Assembly: GCA_028023455.1 (NCBI GenBank)
Contig: JAQFVV010012508.1
Coordinates: 615,877-679,876 of the forward strand
Origin: Epiperipatus broadwayi
Lineage: Eukaryota > Onychophora > Udeonychophora > Euonychophora > Peripatidae
Length of the DNA stretch: 64,000 nucleotides
Direction: 5' to 3'
The notes under the pieces are model-generated. The model made no database searches, had not been told where the DNA came from, and saw only the letters and a list, made by a program, of their open reading frames with translations. The position numbers and the translations under genes are program-made. Shown here one piece after another: positions 23,055 to 34,110 of this stretch (position 1 is the first letter of the stretch; each line of letters starts with the position of its first letter).

Positions 23055-23440
23055 CTGTTTAAGTTAGATAGCTGGAGTAAAAGACATTTTCATGTCCCAA
23101 AAACTTCAGAGTTTCTATTTAAATATTACATATAAAATAAGTGCTGGGTTTTGAGTTGATATTTTAGATCTAGTGTCTGAATATTCTAGCTCCTCACTGA
23201 GGTGAGCCATAAGTTTGAAATCAATTGGTCTGGGGATAAGAGTATTTCGGATAGAGATTTTAAATATTTTCTCTTACCATACTTATCAGTTAAGAGCTTG
23301 TTTGAGCTATTGGTACACAGCTTATAAAAGCAATGTCATGTTATATATGTCTTGTTTTATTGACAATTATAATATAGTTTATATATATTACATATACAAT
23401 GAGCTATATTTAAACTAAAAGTTTACATATTAAATCTTAT
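23055..23440 (+). repeat. Hammerhead-family repeat
   Basis: Begins AACTGTTTAAGTTAGATAGC, continues with the AAGTGCTGGGTTTTGA and TAGATCTAGTGTCTGAATAT phrases seen at 31.68 kb, and holds a hammerhead motif at 23190-23238. The tail TACAATGAGCTATATTTAA recurs at 19350 and 23708. The ORF at 23215-23418 is a repeat translation. Confidence 0.6.
23190..23238 (+). ncRNA. Hammerhead ribozyme motif
   Basis: Stem I strand CTCCTCA, core CTGAGGT (the last A is T), a partial stem II, GAAA, then a self-complementary helix III (ATCAATTGGT, with one U-G pair) ending in GGTC, then TGGGGA closing stem I with five or six pairs. The changed core base predicts weak or no activity for this copy. Confidence 0.5.
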
Positions 23441-24025
23441 TTAATTATTACTATCAAGGGGTATTAAAATATAGATTCTGTCTCTAGCCTTGTATAATTG
23501 ATTACGAGTTTAATAATTCTTAAGTGCCATATTCTATTTGGCTGATAATTTAATTTCACTCAGTTATCAACAATGTTGATGAAAATATACTTATGAACAT
23601 CAGAGCAACTAACAATAGATAGTTTCATTCTATTCTTGATCTTTTGCTCAACATTTAGAATGCTTTTAATTCGTCACCTGGGGAAAGGGTAATTTATTTC
23701 CTTTGTTTACATATACAATAAGCTATGTTTAATTTAAAAGTTCATATATAAGATTTTTTTTTAAAATTGTTTAATCTCTGTCAAAAAGATAAATTAACAT
23801 TATATTAACTATTTAAATGAAACTTGTTAGAAAATAAGTCAAATGCTTTTCTTTAACTGAAAATAAAGATTCTATAAATAGATCATATGTACAAGGGCAT
23901 TCTTCCCAAAATCAAATATTCTTTCCTTTTGAATTTATTTTGTACAATAGAAACTTACCTATTTATTACTTCTTAAACTTTTAAACATCACATGATCAGC
24001 ATTCTTTATGCTTACATAAGCTGTT

Positions 24026-24187
24026 TACACAGAGGCAAAACTTTCCATATGTAGAGCCACTCAGTGCAAGCCAGAGGAATCAATGAATGTAGGCACTAGA
24101 TAGGGATTTTAAGCACAAACCTTTCTACTTTCATTGATTACTCTGGCTTTCACTAAGTAGTGCTACTGTATGGAGAGTTTGACCTCT
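24026..24187. mobile_element. Foldback element family I, short copy
   Basis: Ends CAGAGGCAAAACTTTCCATA and its mirror TATGGAGAGTTTGACCTCTG flank an interior that is itself mirrored (AGAGGAATCAATGAATGTAG against TTCATTGATTACTCTGG). Larger copies are at 53244-53702 and (partial) 26325-26560 and 59320-59375. Confidence 0.75.
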
Positions 24188-24705
24188 GTATTATTATTTT
24201 TATCTTCAAATCCTTTTCCCATGATTGTTTTTTTTCCCCTCATAACCTACTTTTGTAAAAACTGTTTGACAGTTTCAATATTTATTCATGATATTATCTG
24301 ATCTATTGAGAATCTCTATATCTCTGATTCTTTTAATTTTTGTGTTCCCCCATTCTCTATGTGATTGATCATAATATTTTATCCAACATGCTCTCCAAAA
24401 ATAGATGTTTAATACTCTCTCATATCTCCAAATGAACCAAATTTACATTCCATTTTTATCGGTCTTTTTCTAATACCCAAAGCTCCTATTACTGCATCAA
24501 ATAACAGTAAGCTCCCTCTAGTGTTAGACCACATTCTTTCAAATTTTACATTTTTTATATGATTAAATTATTTTTATACATATTTATTTTTCATAAATTC
24601 CTTTTTTACCACTAACCTTTTAATTTATTCTTTGGTATTCTATAGTAAAAAAATTTTTTTTTGTCTAATATGTTTCCTGCTCTTTCCATGATAAACAATA
24701 TATTT

Positions 24706-24812
24706 GTCAAGCATTGGTGGTCGAGAGATCATCTCAGCTGCATTACAAGCAGTTGTCATGGGTTAGCGGGTTCGCTTCCCAGCCAATGCTATGACATATG
24801 AAAAAATATATA
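24706..24812 (+). mobile_element. tRNA-derived SINE, family S, copy 2
   Basis: GCATTGGTGGTCGAGAGATC (A box), then GCTGCATTACAAGCAGTTGT, then AGCGGGTTCGCTTCCC (B box) and a tail ATGACATATGAAAAAA. Spacing between the boxes is tRNA-like. The region 24820-25640 has nothing further that I recognise. Confidence 0.8.
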
Positions 24813-25639
24813 TATATATTTATGAATCTATGGTTTATTCACTTGTTTTCATAGTCCAAATTCTTAATTTTTCAACTTCAGTCAATTCTCTCTTGAAAGC
24901 TTTATTTTATATTCACTATTGACCATGGAATTCATATCTACATATTTCAGTTTGAATTCTATCCATAAATGTTCGGTCCACTTACCAAATCAAAACACTG
25001 TATTTATTACCCTTTTTGAAATTGTTCTACATGTTTTATCTTTGTTATATAAATTCTAATCATTCCCTATCTGGTTTTTGATTTTTATTTCAACTCTAAT
25101 TTTATACAGTCCATAAAATTCCTTTTCGCATATAGTAAAACATATAAATATTTATAATTTCCGTTTTTGGTCAATTTTTTTCATTTTATCATTTCCATTA
25201 AATATTAATACCATAGGGATTTTTACCTCTGAAATTAATTATAATATTTTTTCCTACCGCTCCATTTTTATCTTATAAGAGTTCCATATCTTTTATATAA
25301 TATGAGGGGAAATGCTGTATAAGAGAGTTGCATTATTGTCTGCCATCTTGATTCCAATTAGGAATCAATTCCCCCATCCCTATAATTTCTATCTCTATCT
25401 TCAATTTTCTTAGAAGTGAAATAAATAATAAAGAAGAAATGTAAGCTTGATTTCACATTTAATCCACCAATTTTGATTTCTCCCTTTCCATTATCCTTGT
25501 AAAGGTTTTTAATTATTTATAGAAATCCTAAATATGTTTTTTTATTTTAAGACTTCTCCACAAATTATTTACATTTTGCCATTCATATGCCTTCTTCATA
25601 TCTAAAAATGCCATAAACATTTGTATTTTTGTATTGGAC

Positions 25640-25985
25640 TATTTCCATAATCTAATATGTGTATTGAATGTCTTTAGAAAAATTTAACTTATATTACAAA
25701 TACATTCAACTGTTAGTAATAGTATATCAAACAGGTTAATATAGGTATTATTCTCCCCTCTTCTTCAGGTGTTGCTGGCCTGACCAGTGACAGTAGTAGC
25801 ATGGTACTTAAACCTGGACTAGATTCTTGATGATTGAATTTTAAGGTAATGCTCTAACCAAACACCTGAAGAAGAGGGGAGAATAATATCTCTTGAAACA
25901 TTGTGCATATACTAACCTGCTTGATGTGTTATTACTAATAGTTGAATGTATTTGGAATATTTAAATAAAGTTTCTAAAGACATTA
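25640..25985. mobile_element. SINE family J, inverted dimer
   Basis: The minus-strand copy with head and tail (25640-25860) is joined at its tRNA-like head (GCTCTAACCA) directly to a plus-strand, head-less copy starting AACACCTGAAGAAGAGGGGA and running to about 25985. The hairpin GAAGAAGAGGGGAGAATAAT...CTCTTGAAAC is present in both orientations. Confidence 0.8.
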
Positions 25986-26324
25986 AGTAAGCAATACCTT
26001 CTAATGAATGAACATTAATTTTTTTACCAATATATTTGAGATGAGCTCTATTTTTTAATGTAACTTATCCTTATTCTTGGAACATTCTAATCTCTTGAAT
26101 GTATAATCACTTATGTAATATTGACTTTTTTACACTTTTAATTACATTATGATCTATAAGATTCTGTTGATGGTAAATCTAAGCTCTTCTAAGGCAAGTT
26201 TTCTGTTCAAATAAAATATTTATGATAATTAATATATGAATTGGGAAAAAAAAAGATAGCTACAAACAATTCACATTTGCAAAAGTAACGCCTATTTTTC
26301 CAATCTTCTTGGGATGTTACTTCT

Positions 26325-26560
26325 CACAAAGGCAAAACTCTCCATACAGTAGCGCCACTCAGTGCAAGCCAGAGTAATCAGTGGATGCAGGAAGTGCCTG
26401 CTCATCCAATATTCCCAGACTAGTTTCTACTTTGTGGCTTTCATCAGTCAGGAGCCTTGGATCTGAGTGCACAGCGCCTACACCTTAGGATCTAATGCAA
26501 CTCTTCAGCATCCACCTTTTTAGCTAACTATAAAGCTTTGAGTCCAAAATGAAAACACAA
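26325..26560 (-). mobile_element. Family I element, partial, with hammerhead motif
   Basis: The left terminal repeat AAGGCAAAACTCTCCATACA is followed by AGTGCAAGCCAGAGTAATCA. The minus strand of 26411-26455 reads CTGATGA, AAGCCACAAAGTA, GAAAC, TA, GTC, TGGG. Core, helix III (A-U and C-G pairs with a TA loop) and GTC are intact; stems I and II are weak. The right terminal repeat is missing. Confidence 0.6.
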
Positions 26561-26769
26561 TGTTTTTAATTCATGCTCATTAGCTTGTATAGCATAAGAA
26601 TGGTGATCATGGGTATTATTTCTCCATATTAACATACAAAACAGTGAGAGATAAACTCTTTGTTGCACCTTTCTTGCTGGAATTCCATTAAACTCAACTT
26701 ATCTATAATCCTTTTTTTCAATGCTGAGAGTTTTGTTTACTTCCAAAATCACACTTTTATTAATATAGT

Positions 26770-27185
26770 TAGCGCACTCAAGTTGGTACAGAGATCATTC
26801 ATTATTATGAGCCTCTCATGCATGGAATGCTCCAATGATATAGAGATCAATAATTATCATGAGTCTTTCATGCATGATAAGCTCAGTTGATATAGAGATT
26901 AATCATTATGCATGAGCCTTTCATGCATGGAAAACTCAGTTGGCATAGAGATCAATTATTATCATGAGCTTTTATGGAGATTAATCATTATGCATGAGCC
27001 TCTCATACATGAACAGCTCTCAGTTGGTATAGATATCAATTATCATGAACCTTTCATACATGATAAGCTCAGTTGCTATAGTGATTAATTATTATGCATG
27101 AGCCTCCATGCAGGGTAAGGCCAGTTGGTATAAAAATAAATCAGTATCACGAGTCTTTCATGTACGGTAAGCTCAATAAGATTGG
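26770..27185. repeat. Minisatellite of about 52-bp units, alternating subtypes
   Basis: About eight units, each with AGAGAT, a CATGAGCCTTTCATGCATG core and AGCTCAGTTG. Units with ATTATCATGAG alternate with units with ATTATGCATGAGCC, so the working repeat is a dimer of about 105 bases. One unit is truncated near 26970. ORF 26660-26890 runs through it and is not a gene. Confidence 0.85.
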
Positions 27186-27189
27186 TCTA

Positions 27190-28014
27190 TTTATACAAAC
27201 ATAAGTGATAGAAAACCTGTAGAAATTATGACATGTAACAGAGATACAAAATACTTTTCATAGTGAAAACAGTGCCTAGCTTTTGATGATCCATCGTTGT
27301 TTCATATCAGCGAGTAGAAAATACTCTATTGGACGCAATTTATCGGTTATTTATAGTCAATTTTCATAATGGAAGGTTATTGCACAATCAGTGGCGGACT
27401 GATTTTATATGAGCGATATGAAAATACTGATATTATTTTTGATTTCTTTTGTTTTCTACTTGTGTTGTGCTTTAATGAAAAATATAATTTGTAAACTATG
27501 AGAAAAGGTAGAATTTTATTCAATTATTTAAGCTATTTAGTTTTATTATAATTATCTACATACAGCTTTTATAATATTGAGTGAATTAATAAGGAAATTA
27601 ACATAGCGTGAGGAAAAAATTCTTGCTCTTAATAAAGTAGGTGAAATTCATATATTTCATACGCGCGTTTGCACATGAATGCGCATATTTAAATTTTTTG
27701 AATTTTTTTTAACAAAAACATAGAAAGATTGATGGAATTCTTTTTTTTAATTTGTTTCTATGTGAAAGTAAATTTTAATATGCGGAATGATTTTTCTTAT
27801 TTTTTCTACAAAGAAATATTTCTAATATACACTGACTTCTTGTTAAATATAAACACATCTATTCATATATGTCTTATAATAAATATTATTAATAATAAAA
27901 ACATATATAACAGTTATATAAATATATGCAAATTTATAATAATTACACATAAAAAGCTCTTCTCCGCACTTGGTTTCGTGATCTTTTCAAATATTAAATC
28001 ATCTATTCTAACGT
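27190..28014. other. AT-rich DNA, no recognised feature
   Basis: The open frame at 27729-28019 codes for a low-complexity Phe/Ile/Asn-rich peptide with nothing recognisable; it is expected by chance at this base composition. Confidence 0.4.
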
Positions 28015-30990
28015 TGTGATGTGGCTACTCCTTTAACGAAGTCAGGAATATCTCAGCCAATATGTCCAAGAAAAACCTGTTAGCTACCTTCCCTTCCCTT
28101 TTCATTCCCCACCTTACCTTTTTCCCATATTCTTCTCCATTTTGCTCTATCCCATTTGCACAATACCGTCTTTGTCCAATTCATGGCCTTTGTATCTAGA
28201 TCTCCCTTATCTTTTTCCAACCCCAGCATAAATACCAATAGGCCAGTTTCTGAAGCGTCACTTGGTCTATATTTATTCTTTTACTCTTATTGCTTGTAAG
28301 CATTTACATTCTAAAAGCAAATATCTAATATTTTCCATGCCTTCCTTACATAACCTGTAGATTCCCTTGTTGCCAGTGATCCTTTTCAAGCACTAAATAG
28401 TAAACTACTTTACCTGTTATTATCATAAATTAACTCTCATCCAGTGTTCTGTTTACTTCTATATATATCTAAGCTCATTTTATTCTCCATACTAATTCTT
28501 CATCTGTCCAATTCCCTATTTTTTTTATTAAATACATCTACTCTTCTATCCCAGTCTTTGCCAATATAACACTCAACAATCCTCCTAACACAATCATCCC
28601 ACCCTTTGTATGAGTATACTGACTTAAAGTATTTATCCAAATCTTCTGCTTACTGTACTATCTTTCTCACCCATCTTATTGCCTGTCCTTTACTCATAAC
28701 CCAATTAAATACAATGTTGGCTATTCTCTTACTATTAGTAAATTGCAATTTACAAAACATTTTCATTTTACTTTTTGCATCTCTCATATAAAAACTTGAC
28801 TATTTCATTTCTCCTTGAATTGCCTTCTTTGCCATCCACACATCTGCATCTAATGCATGTCTTCCTACTTCTTTTTGTACTTTTTCTAAGTAATCTAATA
28901 CTCCTTTGATAACACATAATACATCATTTCCTTATGTTAATCCTATTACTGCCACTCCCTTTCATACAATTTTTGCTACATCATATTTAATATATGAAAT
29001 TACTGTTAATTTCTTTCTAAATCCCTTTTTTTCTTTTCTTCATTTATCAATTTTTTCTCCCATTCATCCAAGCAATTTCTCTGATTATTTAAGACAATTT
29101 TTAAATAGTTGTACCTATTCATGACACTTAACTTATATCTCCCAAGAATTTTTTTTTCTCTTTCCCCAATATTAATCATCATTACTTTTGATTTTTCTTC
29201 ACTAAATTTGATCCCCATCTCTTTACCTACCTTGCACAAATCTTCAGCACAACTTCCATATCTTTTCTACTTTCTGTGCATAAGAAAATATCATTAGCAA
29301 ATAAAAGACCTAATAATGTATACACTCCCTTGCCATCTACTAGTGATATCACTACCCCTCTTTCTAATCTTTCTATTGCCCTTTTCATTTCTCTCAAATA
29401 TAACAAAAATAAAATAGATGACATAGGGTGTCCTTGTCTTAGTCCCAATTCATTTATACTCTTACTGATTCTATATTTCCTAACTGATATGTATAGTAAT
29501 TATTTTCATACAATCTCTTAATAAGATCCAATAAAACCCCATTCATTCCCAAATTTACTAACTTAGCCATTAACTATTTTTATTCTCTCTAACATATGCT
29601 TTTCTATATCTATAAAGACCATATATAACTACTTACATGTATTCCTATTCATTTCTACAAGTTGTGTGATTACAATCTCATTGCATTTATCCCTAGTATA
29701 TTCTTTTCTTCCATCCACTTTCCGACCGTTTTAGCCACTATATATGTGAAAACTTTATATAACATTAATATTACCACTATCAGTCTATAATAAACATTCT
29801 ATGGTCCTTACTCTTTCCTTTAAATAGTAGCCTTACCCTTGTATTATTCCAGCTATCTAGAAATTTTCTCTTCTGTGCCGTCTTATTATACAATAGATTT
29901 AATTTTGTCCTATTTCCTAAATTCATCACCATTTCTGCTGCCCATCAATCTAAACCCCTTGCCTTTCCACTTTTCAATTTTTTCCCTGCCTCATTCAATT
30001 CATTTTCTGTAAATCTAATATTTCCATTATTATATGCTTTTATGTTTGTTATGACATTGTCTTTCACATCTAACATCTTTTCTATATCCATTACATGCTT
30101 ATTTAAGATTGTCTCTAATTATTCTTTTGAGTTACATACTTATTTAAGATTGTCTCTAATTCTTCTTTTGAGCTACCCTCTTTTTCTTCATCATCTAGTA
30201 ATACTATTTCTCTCTCCCCTACATTCCTCCTTTTAATATATTTCCCAAATTTTCTATTCTTATCTCTTCCACTTTTATTAATATTCTCCAATAATTTACT
30301 AGTTAATTTCATGTTCTCTCTATAATTATCTATTTTAGCTATTTTTTTAAAAATATTTTTTCCATTTAATTTCATTTTCTCTCTATAAATATCTATTTTA
30401 GCTATTTTTTAAAAATATTTTTTTCCATTTAACATTAACATTTTTCCACTTTCTTTGTTTTTAATAGCACATTTATATTTCTGCATGCTTTCCCCCTCTC
30501 TTTTACACTGTTACTATTTCTCACTTTTCTATTACTTTTATTCTTCTAAATATTCTCACCTAAAATCCTATTTGCCATTTTTTTTTACTTCACCACACCA
30601 GATTTTATATTCATTTTCAAGAAACACACCCATAATTTCTTCTATGTTTATTTTATATTCTAACTTATTCTTATCAGCACTCTTCATCTATATCTTTCTA
30701 CTTTTATTATTATTTTTCACCACATTACTAACCATTTCTATTATAAAGAAATTATGGTCACTATTGCATTCTCTTCATTATCAAAAACTTTGATTTTCTG
30801 TAATTTATTAATTTCCTCTTTATCTACTAATACATAATCTACTGTGCGAAATATATTATTTCTATACCATCTGTATTGGCACTCATAAATGTTTGATAAA
30901 TTTCCAACATTCAAATTTGTTCTCTGGCAAAATTTTTTTAGAAGCTGCCCATTTTATTATCCAAATCATCAATTTCTTCAATATGCCCAT
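28015..30990 (-). pseudogene. LINE (AP endonuclease + reverse transcriptase), decayed, 5'-truncated
   Basis: Read right to left. Around 30990-30740 is the end of an AP-type endonuclease (DYVLVDKEEINKLQ, then a broken TSDHN-like segment). At 30375-30115 is a Lys/Glu-rich stretch before the RT. At 29448-29227 is the reverse transcriptase: GLRQGHPMSSILFLLYL, then LLFANDIFLC, where the canonical catalytic F/Y-A-D-D reads F-A-N-D. At 29239-29006 are the RT thumb and beyond. At 28370-28120 are a cysteine motif (CKEGMENIRYLLLEC, in a shifted frame) and a C-terminal KWDRAKWRRIWEK. The 3' border at about 28015 has a GATGTG-type run. Several frameshifts and stops are present and the N-terminus is missing, so it is inactive. 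Plus-strand ORFs at 28606-30793 are its antisense shadows. A second 3' end of this family is at 35683-36060. Confidence 0.8.
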
Positions 30991-30994
30991 TCTT

Positions 30995-31275
30995 TAACAT
31001 TATTGCAAATAGAACACCACCTAGTGTTCTATAATAAAAGTAAAATAACAACTATAACAAAATAAAATATCAGTAAATAGAATAAAACTTTCATATAGAA
31101 ATCCAAGTCAACTTCAAAGAATTGATTGTATAACGTAACAATATACAGAATAAATACATTATACAATTTTATCATTTTATTATATGGTTTTATTCTATTT
31201 TACTCATGTTTTATTTTGTTAATGTTATTTTACTTCCATTATAGAACACTAGATGGCGTTCTCTTTGCAATAATT
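30995..31275. mobile_element. Foldback MITE
   Basis: Terminal inverted repeats of about 60-100 bases: TTGCAAATAGAACACCACCT and CTATAATAAAAGTAAAATAA on the left, mirrored by TTATTTTACTTCCATTATAG and GATGGCGTTCTCTTTGCAAT on the right. It abuts the truncated 5' side of the LINE. No ORF. Confidence 0.75.
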
Positions 31276-31439
31276 GGTTAACATTAGAACAGATGATTTA
31301 ACATTTGAAAAGGGCATGAACCCATGTTCCGAAAAAGGCTTTTTATGTATAATTATTTTATTTACAAAGCTGTTGTATATGAATAGTCAAAATAAGAGTA
31401 ATAGATCACATGACCCTATTCTCTTAAGTTTGTAAGTTA

Positions 31440-31850
31440 TAAACAATGAGGATTGCCAATTCCTCAACAAGCTTTGTGGTAAATGCTTAGCCAGAGAAAG
31501 AATTTAAAATATCTCTGTCAAGAACCCCTCCCCAAACCACTGGCCATGGCTTTATGCTTTGGCCCCATATAGCTATTTGAGTTGGATAGCTGGGTTTGAA
31601 GACATGTAGGTGTCTGAAAATTTCAAGATTTTTCACCCAATAGATAACTTTTAGTTAAATGCTGGCTTTGGTTGGTATTTGTAGATCTAGTGTCTGAACC
31701 TACCCTGACACCTCTCTGAGAAGTGCCAAAGCACGAAACCATGGTCAGGGGTTTGGGGAGGAGTTCCTGACTGAGATATTTTAAATGCTTTCTCTGGCTA
31801 AGCATTTACCACAAAGCTTGTTGAGGAATTTCTCATTATTTGTTGTATAT
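31440..31850. mobile_element. Hammerhead-family repeat, inverted partial dimer
   Basis: The plus-strand copy runs from about 31565 (AGCTATTTGAGTTGGATAGC) through GGTGTCTGAAAATTTCAAGA and the ribozyme (31710-31752) to GCTTGTTGAGGAAT. Upstream, 31440-31562 is a minus-strand copy of only the 3' part (TGGTTTGGGGAGG, TTTCTCTGGCTAAGCATTTA, GCTTGTTGAGGAATT). The inverted copy ends inside the stem II loop of its own ribozyme (minus strand: CCAAAGCATAAAGCCATGG). The ORF 31623-31805 is a repeat translation. Confidence 0.75.
31710..31752 (+). ncRNA. Hammerhead ribozyme motif, best structure in the window
   Basis: Stem I ACCTCT (31710-31715) pairs with AGGGGT (31747-31752), six pairs with one G-U. The core is CTGAGAA (31716-31722; G8 reads A). 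Stem II is GTGC/GCAC with a CAAA loop (31723-31734). GAAA follows at 31735-31738. Helix III is ACCA/TGGT (31738-31745), self-complementary, and C17 is at 31746. Helix III has no loop, as in minimal hammerheads thought to act as dimers. The G8 change should reduce activity of this copy. The structural match is direct; function is inferred. Confidence 0.7.
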
Positions 31851-32477
31851 GATTTATTTATTTATTTATTATAATTTATATGAAAGAATAGCATAATAGA
31901 GCTCATTAATTTCTGATTATATATGTATGCTATTTTTTCCATAACTTAATCTGATAATCATTAAAATGATATGACAAATATACCATAGAATAGTTTGCAC
32001 TAACTGAATTTATTTGTGTGTGTGTTTTGTGTGGGTGTAAAACAATAGGAACCCCAGTATTTAGTCTACTACTTGATTGTAGATAATCACTATTATTTGG
32101 AATACTTGTGCTTGATGGCTTCATTGCCTTTTGGTCTCAATTTGCTCTCCAGTCATGGTTTCTCAATAGCTAACTATTTATATTACATTAAATGTAACAA
32201 TCAGAATGGGCTGCTTGTGAAAGCTTCCAAAAGCTTTATCTGTATAGACTGGAAACACACTCAGTCATAACTCAGTCTGAGCCCATGTGAAAGGCTGTGA
32301 TATTGTCTCTTTGGGTCATCAGTTCTTTCAAATACATTCTTCAACATTCATTAATGTTTGAAATATATACTTTTAAAAAAATTATTCGACAAATACTTTT
32401 AATCCCAAAAACAGAATCTGCATTGTTTCTTTTTATATGTCTGTACAGAATGTCAAAGTATGCTGCATTTCATTAGC

Positions 32478-32585
32478 CAACACAAGTGTTGGTGATCGAG
32501 GGGTCAGCACAGCTGCCTTACAAGCAGTTGTCCCAGGTTAGCGGGTTCACTTCCCAGCCAATGCTATGATACATGGAAAAAAATT
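32478..32585 (+). mobile_element. tRNA-derived SINE, family S, copy 3
   Basis: GTGTTGGTGATCGAGGGGTC (A box), GCTGCCTTACAAGCAGTTGT, AGCGGGTTCACTTCCC (B box), and tail ATGATACATGGAAAAAAAT. Nothing else was recognised between 31850 and 33090 apart from GT-rich and A/T runs. Confidence 0.8.
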
Positions 32586-33089
32586 TTTTTAAAGTTTTAT
32601 TGTTCAAGTCAACACAATATTAATCAATGATAGAGTTTTCTATCAGTTAATATAAGTTCACAACAAAAAAACAACCCCGTATTAATTTTCATTTTAATGT
32701 ATCAAAAAGTACATAAAAGTTTATAATATATTTGTTTTGCAACTGTGGCTTGGTGCATTTGTGCTGGACTTCATTGCAAAACATTATGTTTTGTACCTAA
32801 AGAAAGGTCTTAAAAGATTAAGATTGTTAAAAAGACTTTTTTGAAATTAAACGATAGCTTTTAGTTCTTTACAACAGCTACTTTCAAAATAGAATAAGTA
32901 ATTAATAATAGGAGTTGATAAAAAATTATAATAAAAACTAATTCATTGGGTAAATGAATATTCACCATGAGAGAAACTGAATACAATTACTTCTAATAAA
33001 CATTTAAAAATGAGAAAAAGCATCATTAAGAATATGTGTAAAAAATAGATAACTTTGGTCCCATCCCTTGTATATGTATTAAATGGATT

Positions 33090-33470
33090 ATGTCCTGTAC
33101 ATGAGGGGTCAGATTGACTTTAGGTCAACATGGGTGTGACAAGAGTTTTGGTCTCAGGGTGACCTTTGAGCATTTCATTATCAGATTTTCAATTGGATGG
33201 ACAATTGAAGAGTTGGAGTGTAGAGTGGATTGAAGCCTGTCCATTAAAGTATGAAGATTGGCTATCTTAATATATATTTGAGCAATTATTGCATATATGT
33301 GTGGAGATGATAATCTGGACCAACTGATGATTGCTGGTTTAGCATGAAATATATATATTGGTGATTATTTATCTTTTCAACATATATGTGTTCAAGTGTA
33401 TCAGTGATATGAGATAGAGTGGTGAGTCATGTGAAGGTCTGTGCTCATATACCCAATATATTAAGTAAAT
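33090..33470 (+). repeat. Repeat family F, single arm
   Basis: Contains GGGGTCAGATTGACTTTAGG, CAATTGAAGAGTTGGAGTGT, CCATTAAAGTATGAAGATTG and ATATGTGTGGAGATGATAAT. Oriented as the right arm of the copy at 3428-4030, opposite to the copy at 38850-39220. Confidence 0.7.
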
Positions 33471-33479
33471 AGTATTAAA

Positions 33480-34110
33480 TATAATTGACATTTTTACTAG
33501 TGCAGTTCTATTAGTAATTCTTAATCAGATGGTAATCAGCCATCTACACATTTACTGTTTAATCATATTACTAACTCTACAATGTTATATAGATTCTGCA
33601 GGAAACTCTCAAACCAAAGCACAAGATAGAGATTTTCCCCTGGGGTTAATAATATAAATATAGGGGATTTGAACTCAGACCTTCAAGCACCTTTCAACTA
33701 TCCACACTATCTTATATTACTGATGCACCATGATCACACACATGTAGAAAAGATAAATAATAATATAAATAAATGTAATGGAAGTAAAGCGATGAGAATA
33801 AGAAATGTATGCTCTGACTCCAAAATGCTTTAGATTGGCCTAAATAATTGAATTTAGGTACAAAGATAAGATGGCCATTCTTATTTTTTAAAGTCTCTAT
33901 CTTGCACTTTGATTTGAGAATTTTCTTCAGACTCTATATAATATCATAGAGTTAGTAATATGATTAAGCAGTGTTTATGTAGTTGGCTGATTATTATCTG
34001 ATTAAGAATTAGTAATAAAACTGTGCTAATAAATAATGTCATCAATTACATTTATTCTAATACCATATAATAATAACCGGCTGTAAATTTGAAAATTTCC
34101 CTGGGGTTAA
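33480..34110. mobile_element. Foldback element family E, with family F scrap in the loop
   Basis: Inverted arms (33480-33640 and about 33890-34060) share AGTAATTCTTAATCAGAT, GTTTAATCATATTACTAACT and GATAGAGATTTTC-type sequence. The interior holds a family F outer end (33665-33760). CTGGGGTTAATAATATAAAT occurs at 33641 and again at 34101, so part was duplicated. A further arm is at 34810-34960. Confidence 0.6.

Noticed and set aside
26770-27185. CRISPR array
   Set aside because: Eukaryotic context, and units are contiguous with no unique spacers.
27729-28019. 96-residue ORF
   Set aside because: Phe/Ile/Asn low-complexity peptide expected from T-rich and A-rich sequence.
28606-30793. Several plus-strand ORFs of 60-112 residues
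   Set aside because: They are antisense shadows of the minus-strand LINE, whose RT and endonuclease motifs read in the opposite direction.
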